Positions 1 to 5,364 of a stretch of DNA of 6,926 bases are shown here, piece after piece; within the stretch, counting starts at the first letter, position 1; each line of letters begins with the position of its first letter. The DNA lies in NCBI GenBank assembly GCA_016840025.1, contig JAEOTF010000341.1:1-6926 (forward strand), read 5' to 3'. Source of the DNA: Candidatus Hodarchaeota archaeon (lineage in GTDB: Archaea; Asgardarchaeota; Heimdallarchaeia; Hodarchaeales; YT1-039). The position numbers and the translations under genes were made by a program. Below the pieces are notes generated by a model. The model was not told the origin of the DNA. It saw only the letters and a program-made list of their open reading frames with translations, and ran no database searches.

Positions 1-72
1 CAGAGAGAACTCTGTTGAGTGAATGGACGTCAAAGAACAGGTTATCAGGGAGAGAACTCAAAAGAATCAAAA

Positions 73-171
73 CACCCTTTAAGTGAAGTTACTGAAGCTT
101 TCCGGTATTTTGAAGAAGGACACGCCCTAGGAAAAATTGTTATAACTATGGAGCATAGTAACGAAGTCTAA
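73..171 (+). pseudogene. C-terminal remnant of a medium-chain (zinc/quinone-type) dehydrogenase
   Basis: Frame 1 reads HPLSEVTEAFRYFEEGHALG followed by KIVITMEHSNEV and a TAA stop at 169-171. This is the typical C-terminal end of the medium-chain dehydrogenase/reductase superfamily (NAD(P)-dependent alcohol dehydrogenases and quinone oxidoreductases), where a YPLSE-type turn precedes an EAFRYF helix and a final GKIVI strand. In an intact member this is preceded by a helix and a KPVID-like strand. Here the same frame reads an unrelated sequence back to a TGA at 16-18, and the other two frames do not clearly supply the missing part. The gene therefore seems truncated, frameshifted or rearranged just left of base 73, although a sequencing error cannot be excluded. 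Zinc or cofactor ligands lie outside the window. It ends 49 bases before the acetyltransferase on the same strand. Confidence 0.6.
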
Positions 172-209
172 CAAAGCGTGATAGATAATAGCGGTGGATA
201 GTGGTTATT

Positions 210-217
210 GAGGTGAT
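210..217 (+). promoter_or_regulatory. Strong Shine-Dalgarno site for the acetyltransferase
   Basis: GAGGTGAT is fully complementary to the conserved 3' end of 16S rRNA (AUCACCUC). It lies 3 bases before the ATG at 221, or 7 bases counted from the GAGG core. It fixes the start of the acetyltransferase gene. Confidence 0.75.
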
Positions 218-220
218 TAC

Positions 221-754
221 ATGCTGGAAGGAAAAAATATTAATTTGAGAATAATTGAGAGCGAAGATCTATCAATATATGCAGAATGGTCCAATGATCC
301 TAAATTTATCGGAGAATTTTTCTATAGTAGACAAGTTTCTAAGACTGAAATCGAAAAGATATATAGTGAACGTTCTCCTGATAGTGGAACTTTCATTATA
401 GAAAAAAAAGATAGAACGAGAATTGGTGTTGTTCACTTTTTTCAAACTTGTTTTGGAGGGTATGTATCTGTTACTGAGATAGGTTACCTTATTGTTCCAA
501 GTGAATATGGAAAAGGATATGCTACCGAAGCTGTAGGAATTATTAGTGATTATTTTTTTCTTCTTAGGGATATAGTGCGTATTCAAGCTATAATTGATAA
601 TAGAAATATTGCCTCTATACGTGTTTTAGAGAAAAATGGCTTTAAGAAGGAAGGAACAATTAGAAAATTGGCTTTTATAAAAGGAAAGTGGGAAGATGGA
701 GTGCTCTACAGTCTTCTTAGAGAAGAATGGGGAGGTCCAAAGATCTTAAGGTAA
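221..754 (+). CDS. GNAT-family N-acetyltransferase, RimJ/RimL type
   Basis: This 177-residue protein has the normal length and layout of the RimJ/RimL branch of GNAT acetyltransferases, which transfer acetyl from acetyl-CoA to an amino group on a protein N-terminus, a small molecule or an antibiotic. The N-terminus (about 5-25) has the usual pattern of a strand followed by a helix with a W-(S/N)-D motif (WSNDP at 23-27). Motif A, the acetyl-CoA pyrophosphate loop, is at about 86-105 (EIGYLIVPSEYGKGYATEAV), with the GKGYATEA turn at 97-104. N129 to G145 carries the conserved NIASIRVLEKNGFKKEG signature of motif B. The C-terminal WEDGVLYSLLREEW stretch (157-170) is also typical of this branch. 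The ATG is set by a strong SD. The substrate cannot be told from sequence. It stands alone, converging on the oxidase operon across a 49-base gap. Confidence 0.9.
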   Translation: MLEGKNINLRIIESEDLSIYAEWSNDPKFIGEFFYSRQVSKTEIEKIYSERSPDSGTFIIEKKDRTRIGVVHFFQTCFGGYVSVTEIGYLIVPSEYGKGYATEAVGIISDYFFLLRDIVRIQAIIDNRNIASIRVLEKNGFKKEGTIRKLAFIKGKWEDGVLYSLLREEWGGPKILR

Positions 755-803
755 GATTAGGGACAATTTATTCTTGTTATAAGCCAAATAAGTTGAATTT
801 CCA

Positions 804-2150
804 TCAAAATACCAGCTCAGCAAGGTCTGTGAACGTTGCTTTCAATATAAATGGATTAAAGGAACTATTAAGGACATGTGCTAAGTGACGTAACCGTTTT
901 CGTTCTGATGTTTCTAGGTAGGGCCACTTATGTTCAGGTTTGGGAGTAATACTCTCTTCCTTGCAGAACTGAATAACTTGCTCTAAAACATTCACAAGTT
1001 CTTTTCCTGTTTTCTCAACTTTAACTTCTCTTGCATGCATAATAAGACCAAAAACTTCTCTATTATCGGTGTACCATTTACAGGGGGAATGACCATATCT
1101 CATAAATGGTTCTAAACCATTAGAACTCCAAAGAGAATTTAATTCTTCCATTATATTCCCAAAATTAAGAAGATGCGTTTCAGAGAATCCATAACCCTCA
1201 AAATATGGTAATTGTGTTCCTTCTGGTGGTGTCCGTTTAGGGAAAGTTCTTCGGAACTCTTGCATTTCTAAACCAGCGGAAGCATCGAGTTTATGTAACC
1301 TGCCTAATAATTCCAAATTTTCCTGATTTTCGTATGGAAAAGAAAGGATAAGGAAAGGTGCCTTATACTCATCATGCATCCAAACTGGCATTTGTACAGC
1401 AGCTTCTGAATATAATAGTGGAATTTCCTTTCGAATAATTTCAACTACTCCCTTTCCATAGTGATCTAGATCTGAAAATACGAGAACACCATGTCCTACT
1501 TCTTGTTGAATTACTTTTTTCAGCTTTATTTCTGCTTCAATAATGAATCCCAATACCCCATGAGAATTCACCACGTCATTTAAAGAGAACTGCTCATCTC
1601 GAAGTAATTGTTCTAATTTTTTATCATCACATTGAACATCAGAAGTGGTTACATAGATTTTTCTTCCATTATTATCAAGAAATGTTACACTTATCAAATT
1701 ATCTCGCATTGTACCATGAAGCCATGCATCATTACCCCCCGCATCTGTGGAAATCATCCCACCTATAGTTGCTACATCTTTAGAGCTTGGAGTTACATAG
1801 AAACGATAATCTGTATTTTTTAACGATTCATTGAGTTGTACAGGTGTTACTCCAGGTTGAACACAAGCAACTTCTTGACTTAAATCTACTGCTTTAATAT
1901 GATTAAGGTTATGCGTAGTGAGGATAATCTTGTTAAAATTACCACCTGTAGAAGCTCCACTAAGCGAAGAACCAGCGCCTTTTGATGTAATCGTTAATTC
2001 TTTGGCTTTAGCATAAAGAATAGCTTGATGAGCTTCCTCTTCATTCGATGGATGGAATACTGCTTTTACTTTTTTATAATCAATTCGTCTCATCATCGAA
2101 GCGTTTGCTGAAGCACAAAGGTTTTCAAGAAGATCTATGTCATAGTCCAT
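804..2150 (-). CDS. FAD-binding oxidase, GlcD/D-lactate dehydrogenase-like
   Basis: This 448-residue flavoprotein belongs to the PCMH/VAO-type FAD oxidases that oxidise 2-hydroxy acids such as glycolate, D-lactate or D-2-hydroxyglutarate. The FAD-binding half shows the pyrophosphate loop SKGAGSSLSG at 56-65, TIGGMISTDAGGN at 128-140 and HGVLGFI at 197-203, all characteristic. The C-terminal substrate (cap) half is divergent. Family members usually have a GH-GDGN-H motif, but here it reads RYGHSPCKWYTDN (351-363). The usual EHG motif near the C-terminus reads PEHKWP (405-410), keeping Glu-His but not the glycine. The ending FNPF (431-434) replaces the usual NPGK. The substrate is therefore unassigned. 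There is no signal peptide or membrane segment. It is the second gene of an operon, 5 bases after the iron-sulfur gene. Its ribosome site is weak: GGGGT overlapping the upstream stop, then seven A's before ATG. Confidence 0.85.
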   Translation of the reverse strand: MDYDIDLLENLCASANASMMRRIDYKKVKAVFHPSNEEEAHQAILYAKAKELTITSKGAGSSLSGASTGGNFNKIILTTHNLNHIKAVDLSQEVACVQPGVTPVQLNESLKNTDYRFYVTPSSKDVATIGGMISTDAGGNDAWLHGTMRDNLISVTFLDNNGRKIYVTTSDVQCDDKKLEQLLRDEQFSLNDVVNSHGVLGFIIEAEIKLKKVIQQEVGHGVLVFSDLDHYGKGVVEIIRKEIPLLYSEAAVQMPVWMHDEYKAPFLILSFPYENQENLELLGRLHKLDASAGLEMQEFRRTFPKRTPPEGTQLPYFEGYGFSETHLLNFGNIMEELNSLWSSNGLEPFMRYGHSPCKWYTDNREVFGLIMHAREVKVEKTGKELVNVLEQVIQFCKEESITPKPEHKWPYLETSERKRLRHLAHVLNSSFNPFILKATFTDLAELVF

Positions 2151-2155
2151 TTTTT

Positions 2156-3241
2156 TTACCCCAACGCTTCATCTACTAACTCCATTATATCTAAAGTTTC
2201 TATTCCTTCTGATCTAAACTGCTCTTCACAGGATGGGCAACAAGTTACTATACTAGTGATACTGTTCTCAGCGATTCGTTTTTGAATGACTCCCTGACTC
2301 AGTCTTTCATGGGTTAATCGCATCATTCCACCACCACCACAGCAAGATGATTCTAATTCGATGAAATTAACACCAATTTTTTGAAGAAGTTGTTTAGGAG
2401 GTTCGACTACCCCAGAAATTCGTGTAAGATCACATGGCTCATGGTATGCTATCGCTCTTTTATTAAGGGGATTAGGGATCTTTTTGGGAAGATTTTGCTC
2501 AACATACTCTACCAAATGCATAGGATGAGCATTCAAATTATAATGATGAGTTAATGCAGCCAAGCATCCAGGACAATTGGTAATAACAGTTTTTGCTCCG
2601 GTTGAATTCAAAATACTGGTATTATGTTCTCTTAAGTTTTCACACTGATCTGCTAAACCAATAACATCTAACGGGTGACCGCAACAAAATTCTTCGCCCC
2701 CTAATAATAGATAATCGATATTTAGTTTCTCTAGTACTTTTAAAGAGGAAAGCGTGGCTTCTATAAGAGATGATTTTAAGGAAGGAATGCAACCTAAGAA
2801 AAAAACAACCTCTGCTGATTTACCTTTTTCCCATACACGTTTTCGTATATTATCAATCTCTTCTTCCACTTCATCCAATAACAGCTCAATTCTGTCTTCG
2901 TTATCCAATCCAAAAATGTTTCCTGAACTCAGAATTTTGTCACGTAACTGGCTAATTTCAGAGGATAAGTCTTGTGTGAGTACTTCACCCTTAGTCTTCA
3001 AAAAAAGATCGAGAATGTCAACATCTGAATCACAGACTTCAGCACATGCGCCACAATGAGTACAAGCAAATAATACATTATTGAATTGATTTTCTAGTTC
3101 TGAATCAATAGGAATATTCTCTTTAGTTATTAAATAGTAAAGTTTTCCTCGGGGAGAAATTGATTCTAGTTTTGTTAGACGAAATAAAGGGCACACCGGT
3201 AAACAGGAACCACATTGGACGCATTTCTCTAAAATAGACAC
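2156..3241 (-). CDS. Iron-sulfur (CCG-domain) electron-transfer subunit, GlcF/HdrD-like
   Basis: This 361-residue soluble protein is built like the GlcF subunit of glycolate oxidase and the HdrD-type iron-sulfur proteins. Two 4Fe-4S ferredoxin motifs lie at the N-terminus: CVQCGSCLPVCP (C7, C10, C13, C17) and CTHCGACAEVC (C60, C63, C66, C70). Two cysteine-rich CCG domains follow. The first has C151, CCG at 186-188 and NCPGC ending at C226. The second has C270, CCGGGG from 300 and TCCPSC with C334, C335 and C338. CCG domains bind an additional metal-sulfur cluster in heterodisulfide reductases. It presumably takes electrons from the FADH2 of the oxidase encoded 5 bases downstream and hands them to a quinone, electron-transfer flavoprotein or another carrier. 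No membrane helix is seen, so any membrane contact would need a partner. The start codon is GTG (3241-3239), chosen because of an SD at 3249-3253 and because an in-frame stop lies at 3272-3274 with no ATG between. Confidence 0.88.
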   Translation of the reverse strand: MSILEKCVQCGSCLPVCPLFRLTKLESISPRGKLYYLITKENIPIDSELENQFNNVLFACTHCGACAEVCDSDVDILDLFLKTKGEVLTQDLSSEISQLRDKILSSGNIFGLDNEDRIELLLDEVEEEIDNIRKRVWEKGKSAEVVFFLGCIPSLKSSLIEATLSSLKVLEKLNIDYLLLGGEEFCCGHPLDVIGLADQCENLREHNTSILNSTGAKTVITNCPGCLAALTHHYNLNAHPMHLVEYVEQNLPKKIPNPLNKRAIAYHEPCDLTRISGVVEPPKQLLQKIGVNFIELESSCCGGGGMMRLTHERLSQGVIQKRIAENSITSIVTCCPSCEEQFRSEGIETLDIMELVDEALG

Positions 3242-3248
3242 AAAATAA

Positions 3249-3253
3249 CACCT
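3249..3253 (-). promoter_or_regulatory. Shine-Dalgarno site fixing a GTG start
   Basis: On the minus strand AGGTG lies 7 bases before the GTG start of the iron-sulfur gene. It matches part of the anti-SD complement GGAGGTGAT, and supports GTG rather than a later ATG as the true start. Confidence 0.6.
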
Positions 3254-3270
3254 GAATTGAGTGTTTTTGT

Positions 3271-3290
3271 CTTATAATCTAATATTATTA
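3271..3290 (-). promoter_or_regulatory. Candidate promoter of the iron-sulfur/FAD oxidase operon
   Basis: Read on the minus strand this stretch is AGATTATAAG preceded by TAATAATATT, giving two overlapping TATA-like boxes 30-50 bases before the GTG start. The upstream box would place an archaeal transcription start near 3259, leaving a short leader with the SD inside it. A bacterial -10 element could also be read here. AT-rich DNA makes such matches easy to find by chance. Confidence 0.35.
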
Positions 3291-3310
3291 ACTGCCCTTA
3301 TACAAATCGC

Positions 3311-3334
3311 TTAACAACCAAAAAGTATTGTTAA
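3311..3334. repeat. Inverted repeat TTAACAA-N10-TTGTTAA, candidate operator
   Basis: A perfect 7-base inverted repeat (3311-3317 and 3328-3334) separated by 10 bases lies in the 158-base divergent gap between the iron-sulfur/FAD oxidase operon and the acyl-CoA dehydrogenase. It is just upstream of the operon's candidate TATA box and about 65 bases before the dehydrogenase start, so a bound protein could affect both directions. Its right half, AGTATTGTTAA (3324-3334), recurs exactly at 5141-5151 inside another inverted repeat. No T-run follows, so a terminator is unlikely. Confidence 0.45.
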
Positions 3335-3356
3335 ATCCTTTCAAGCTTGGTTATCA

Positions 3357-3386
3357 AATTTGAACATAATTAATGGCTAATTTGAA
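3357..3386. repeat. Short direct repeat AATTTGAA, two helical turns apart
   Basis: AATTTGAA occurs at 3357-3364 and again at 3379-3386, 22 bases apart, directly before the acyl-CoA dehydrogenase start. The first copy also forms the palindrome CAAATTTG (3355-3362). The spacing would put both copies on the same face of the DNA. In AT-rich sequence this could be chance. Confidence 0.25.
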
Positions 3387-3394
3387 GAGTTGAT
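3387..3394 (+). promoter_or_regulatory. Imperfect Shine-Dalgarno site for the acyl-CoA dehydrogenase
   Basis: GAGTTGAT matches the ideal GAGGTGAT at seven of eight positions. It ends 5 bases before the ATG at 3400. It supports this start, as does the MVDFKLSEEQ beginning that is typical of the family. Confidence 0.4.
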
Positions 3395-3399
3395 ACCCA

Positions 3400-4602
3400 A
3401 TGGTAGATTTTAAACTCTCAGAAGAACAGCGATTATTTCAAACTAGTATTAAAGAGTTTGCAGAGAGGGAAATAAAACCAATAATCAAAGATTATGATAA
3501 AAATGCTAAATTTGCACCACCATTAACGAAAATGGGGGAACTGGGAATTTTAGGAGTATGTATTCCAGAAAAATATGGAGGTGCTGGTCTCGATTACTTG
3601 TCCCTCGCCTTAGCTTGTGAGGAATTAGAACGAATAGATAGTTCTCTAAGAATCGTTATGTCCGTTCACGTTGGTTTAAACACTCTTGCAATCTATCAGT
3701 GGGGTACAAGTGAACAAAAAAAGAATTTTTTAATCCCCCAGGCTAAGGGTGAAAAGATCTCTACATTTGGACTTACAGAATCAGGATGTGGATCGGATGT
3801 GGCTGCTCTTCAAACCAGTGCAGTTCGGAATGGAGATGAATATGTACTTAATGGTAGTAAAACATGGATATCCTTAGCAGATGTGGCCGATCATTTTCTG
3901 ATTATTTCCAGAATGGACAAAGAAAAACGGGGGCATAAAAATTTGGCTGCGTTCATAGTTGAACGAAATTTTCCAGGAGTTGCTACCACAACAATTCATG
4001 ATAAGTTGGGTGTTCGAGCAGTTAATACAGGGGAAATATTTCTTCAAGATGTGCATGTGCCAATAGAAAACCGACTTGGGGAAGAAGGAGAGGGGTTTAA
4101 AATCGCAATGTCATGTTTAGACAATGGTCGTTTTACTGTCGCAGCAGGCTCTGTAGGGTTAATACAAGCGTGTATTGAAGAAGCTGTTAGTTATGCCCGT
4201 ACAAGAAAAGCGTTCGAAAAAGAAATCGGTCGTTTTCAATTAATCCAAGAGCATCTTGCGTACATGCAAGCATCCTATGATGCGGCACAATTACTAGTTT
4301 ACAAGGTTGCATGGATGAAGAACAAAGGGATCCGTAATACTCGTGAAACCTCTATGGCTAAATGGTTTGCAACCACTCATGCTCTGGATGCAGCTAATCG
4401 CGCAATTCAAATTCATGGTGCTTATGGGTTCTCTGCTGACTATCCTGTCGAACGTTTCTGGCGAAATGCGAGGGCTGCAGTAATATATGAAGGTACAAAT
4501 GAAGTTCAGAAATTAATTCAAGGCAACTATGTGCTTGGATATCGTAAGGATAGACCCTTACGAAGTGAACTACCGCCCTATCCACCACCAGCGGATATAT
4601 AG
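3400..4602 (+). CDS. Acyl-CoA dehydrogenase
   Basis: This 400-residue flavoenzyme introduces a trans-2,3 double bond into an acyl-CoA, reducing FAD and passing electrons to electron-transfer flavoprotein. The helical N-terminal domain covers about 1-120. The middle beta domain has the FAD-binding LTESGCGSD (125-133, with Ser where TEPG is commoner) and TWIS (155-158). The C-terminal helical domain has YARTRKAF (265-272), the GAYGFS turn (340-345) and IYEGTNEVQKL with E364 as the expected catalytic base. All key elements are present, so it should be active. Acyl chain preference cannot be settled; short-chain, glutaryl-CoA and general acyl-CoA types share these motifs. It is slightly longer than the usual 380-390 residues because of a proline-rich tail (PLRSELPPYPPPADI, 386-400). 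It is divergent from the iron-sulfur/FAD oxidase operon, suggesting a shared catabolic role. No ETF genes are in the window. Confidence 0.93.
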   Translation: MVDFKLSEEQRLFQTSIKEFAEREIKPIIKDYDKNAKFAPPLTKMGELGILGVCIPEKYGGAGLDYLSLALACEELERIDSSLRIVMSVHVGLNTLAIYQWGTSEQKKNFLIPQAKGEKISTFGLTESGCGSDVAALQTSAVRNGDEYVLNGSKTWISLADVADHFLIISRMDKEKRGHKNLAAFIVERNFPGVATTTIHDKLGVRAVNTGEIFLQDVHVPIENRLGEEGEGFKIAMSCLDNGRFTVAAGSVGLIQACIEEAVSYARTRKAFEKEIGRFQLIQEHLAYMQASYDAAQLLVYKVAWMKNKGIRNTRETSMAKWFATTHALDAANRAIQIHGAYGFSADYPVERFWRNARAAVIYEGTNEVQKLIQGNYVLGYRKDRPLRSELPPYPPPADI

Positions 4603-4631
4603 TGAAGTATTCTAAATTTTAAAAGGTAAAA

Positions 4632-5045
4632 TTAGCTCTTTATTAATTTTGAATGGAGAAGATAGTTATCGACGACATCTACGACATCCATATCATTAAG
4701 TTCACGTTTGAATTTTTCAAACACAATATTGAATACAGTAATCGCTAGATCTTGCATCCATTCGGGAGTTATATCCTGCCATTCTTGTACTAAGTAGGCA
4801 GAATCTTCAGAGCCTTCTTCGCAACCAGGAGAAGCCCGTGTGATAATTATTTTTACAATGATAGCATTACCTTTTTTTAGAGTTCTAAAAGTCTTTACGC
4901 CGACTCCTACAAATGGGGTTCCCCAAATAGAATCGGTAAGATCCTCAAGCTTAAATTCATTGGCATTAGCATAAGTTTTAACGGGTAAAACGACTGTATG
5001 CTCATTTTGCCTAACGATATAGGATGAAATTAAGCTTCTTGACAT
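4632..5045 (-). CDS. Small protein of unknown function
   Basis: I do not recognise this 137-residue protein. It is probably a real gene: it fills the space between the acyl-CoA dehydrogenase (29-base convergent gap) and a long intergenic region, and it has a candidate TATA box at a sensible distance. The composition is that of a soluble alpha/beta protein. The N-terminal part alternates hydrophobic residues as in beta strands (HTVVLPVKTY, 16-25; NAIIVKIIITR, 60-70). An acidic loop CEEGSEDS (75-82) follows, and the C-terminal third is probably helical (AITVFNIVFEKFKRELNDMD, 101-120). There is no signal peptide, membrane segment, zinc motif or helix-turn-helix that I can see. The ATG has no SD before it, which fits a leaderless mRNA. 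It is divergent from the AAA+ gene, so it could be functionally tied to it, but this rests on position only. Confidence 0.7.
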   Translation of the reverse strand: MSRSLISSYIVRQNEHTVVLPVKTYANANEFKLEDLTDSIWGTPFVGVGVKTFRTLKKGNAIIVKIIITRASPGCEEGSEDSAYLVQEWQDITPEWMQDLAITVFNIVFEKFKRELNDMDVVDVVDNYLLHSKLIKS

Positions 5046-5069
5046 TAATAATAATATATATTCAACGAA

Positions 5070-5079
5070 TTTTATAAGG
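5070..5079 (-). promoter_or_regulatory. TATA-like box for the 137-residue gene
   Basis: The minus strand reads CCTTATAAAA, centred about 29 bases before the ATG at 5045. That is the spacing expected for an archaeal TATA box driving a leaderless or nearly leaderless transcript, and there is no SD. A second TATA-like stretch (TTTATACAC, near 5092-5100) lies farther upstream. Confidence 0.45.
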
Positions 5080-5132
5080 ATTTTTGTATTGTGTATAAAA
5101 ATGAGTTGTTTTGTTTAAAAATATTTTATGAA

Positions 5133-5154
5133 TACTTAACAGTATTGTTAAGTA
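5133..5154. repeat. Perfect 9-base inverted repeat, candidate operator
   Basis: TACTTAACA, GTAT, TGTTAAGTA is a 22-base palindrome with 9-base arms (5133-5141 and 5146-5154). It lies about 90 bases upstream of the 137-residue gene and 210 bases upstream of the AAA+ gene. It shares AGTATTGTTAA (5141-5151) and the TTAACA/TGTTAA arms with the repeat at 3311-3334. It is symmetric like sites bound by dimeric regulators. No T-run follows directly, so it is not a standard intrinsic terminator. Confidence 0.55.
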
Positions 5155-5210
5155 CGGGTGAGACTAATCAAACAATAACTATTACAAGTTTTGTCTTTCT
5201 TTTTCTTTAT

Positions 5211-5260
5211 TTAAATCATAAATCTACTAAATACTATAATTATCGTTAGTTATGATTTAA
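5211..5260. repeat. Long bulged inverted repeat upstream of the AAA+ gene
   Basis: TTAAATCATAA (5211-5221) pairs perfectly with TTATGATTTAA (5250-5260). The pairing continues inward as CTAA (5227-5230) with TTAG (5246-5249), giving 15 base pairs with a 5-base bulge (5222-5226) and a 15-base loop (5231-5245). As RNA it would form a weak AT-rich hairpin; as DNA it could be a paired protein-binding site. It lies 105 bases before the AAA+ start. Confidence 0.5.
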
Positions 5261-5337
5261 TTTTACAAAATAAATTATTAATCTCTTTTTTCTTTTTATT
5301 TCCATAGCTTAAACATAACCAATAACTTATTTGAGTC

Positions 5338-5346
5338 TTATATTTA
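5338..5346 (+). promoter_or_regulatory. TATA-like box for the AAA+ gene
   Basis: TTATATTTA is centred about 23-25 bases before the ATG at 5365. This fits an archaeal promoter giving a leaderless message. There is no SD before 5365 or before the alternative ATG at 5380. Confidence 0.35.
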
Positions 5347-5364
5347 TCAGGCATAGAGCGCTGG

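Larger units (their letters stand above)
5046..5364. other. AT-rich divergent intergenic region
   Basis: These 319 bases between the 137-residue gene and the AAA+ gene hold no convincing reading frame. They contain candidate promoters for both genes, two inverted repeats (5133-5154 and 5211-5260) and two pyrimidine tracts rich in T on the plus strand (about 5189-5212 and 5282-5301). The T-tracts could end a short plus-strand RNA in an archaeon, but nothing proves one is made. The region is much longer than the other gaps in the window, which suggests regulatory content. Confidence 0.6.

Noticed and set aside
272..586. Minus-strand 104-codon frame opposite the acetyltransferase
   Set aside because: It has a Ser/Asn/Lys-rich, motif-free sequence opposite a clear GNAT domain.
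755..803. Possible terminator in the convergent gap after the acetyltransferase
   Set aside because: There is a weakly T-rich stretch (AATTTATTCTTG) but no hairpin and no clear T-run; too weak to list.
1632..1823. Plus-strand Cys-rich 63-codon frame
   Set aside because: It is the complement of the conserved FAD-binding loop of the oxidase; the cysteines arise from codons read on the opposite strand.
5133..5154. Reading the 22-base palindrome as an intrinsic terminator
   Set aside because: No T-run follows on either strand, the arms are AT-rich, and it lies upstream of both flanking genes rather than downstream.
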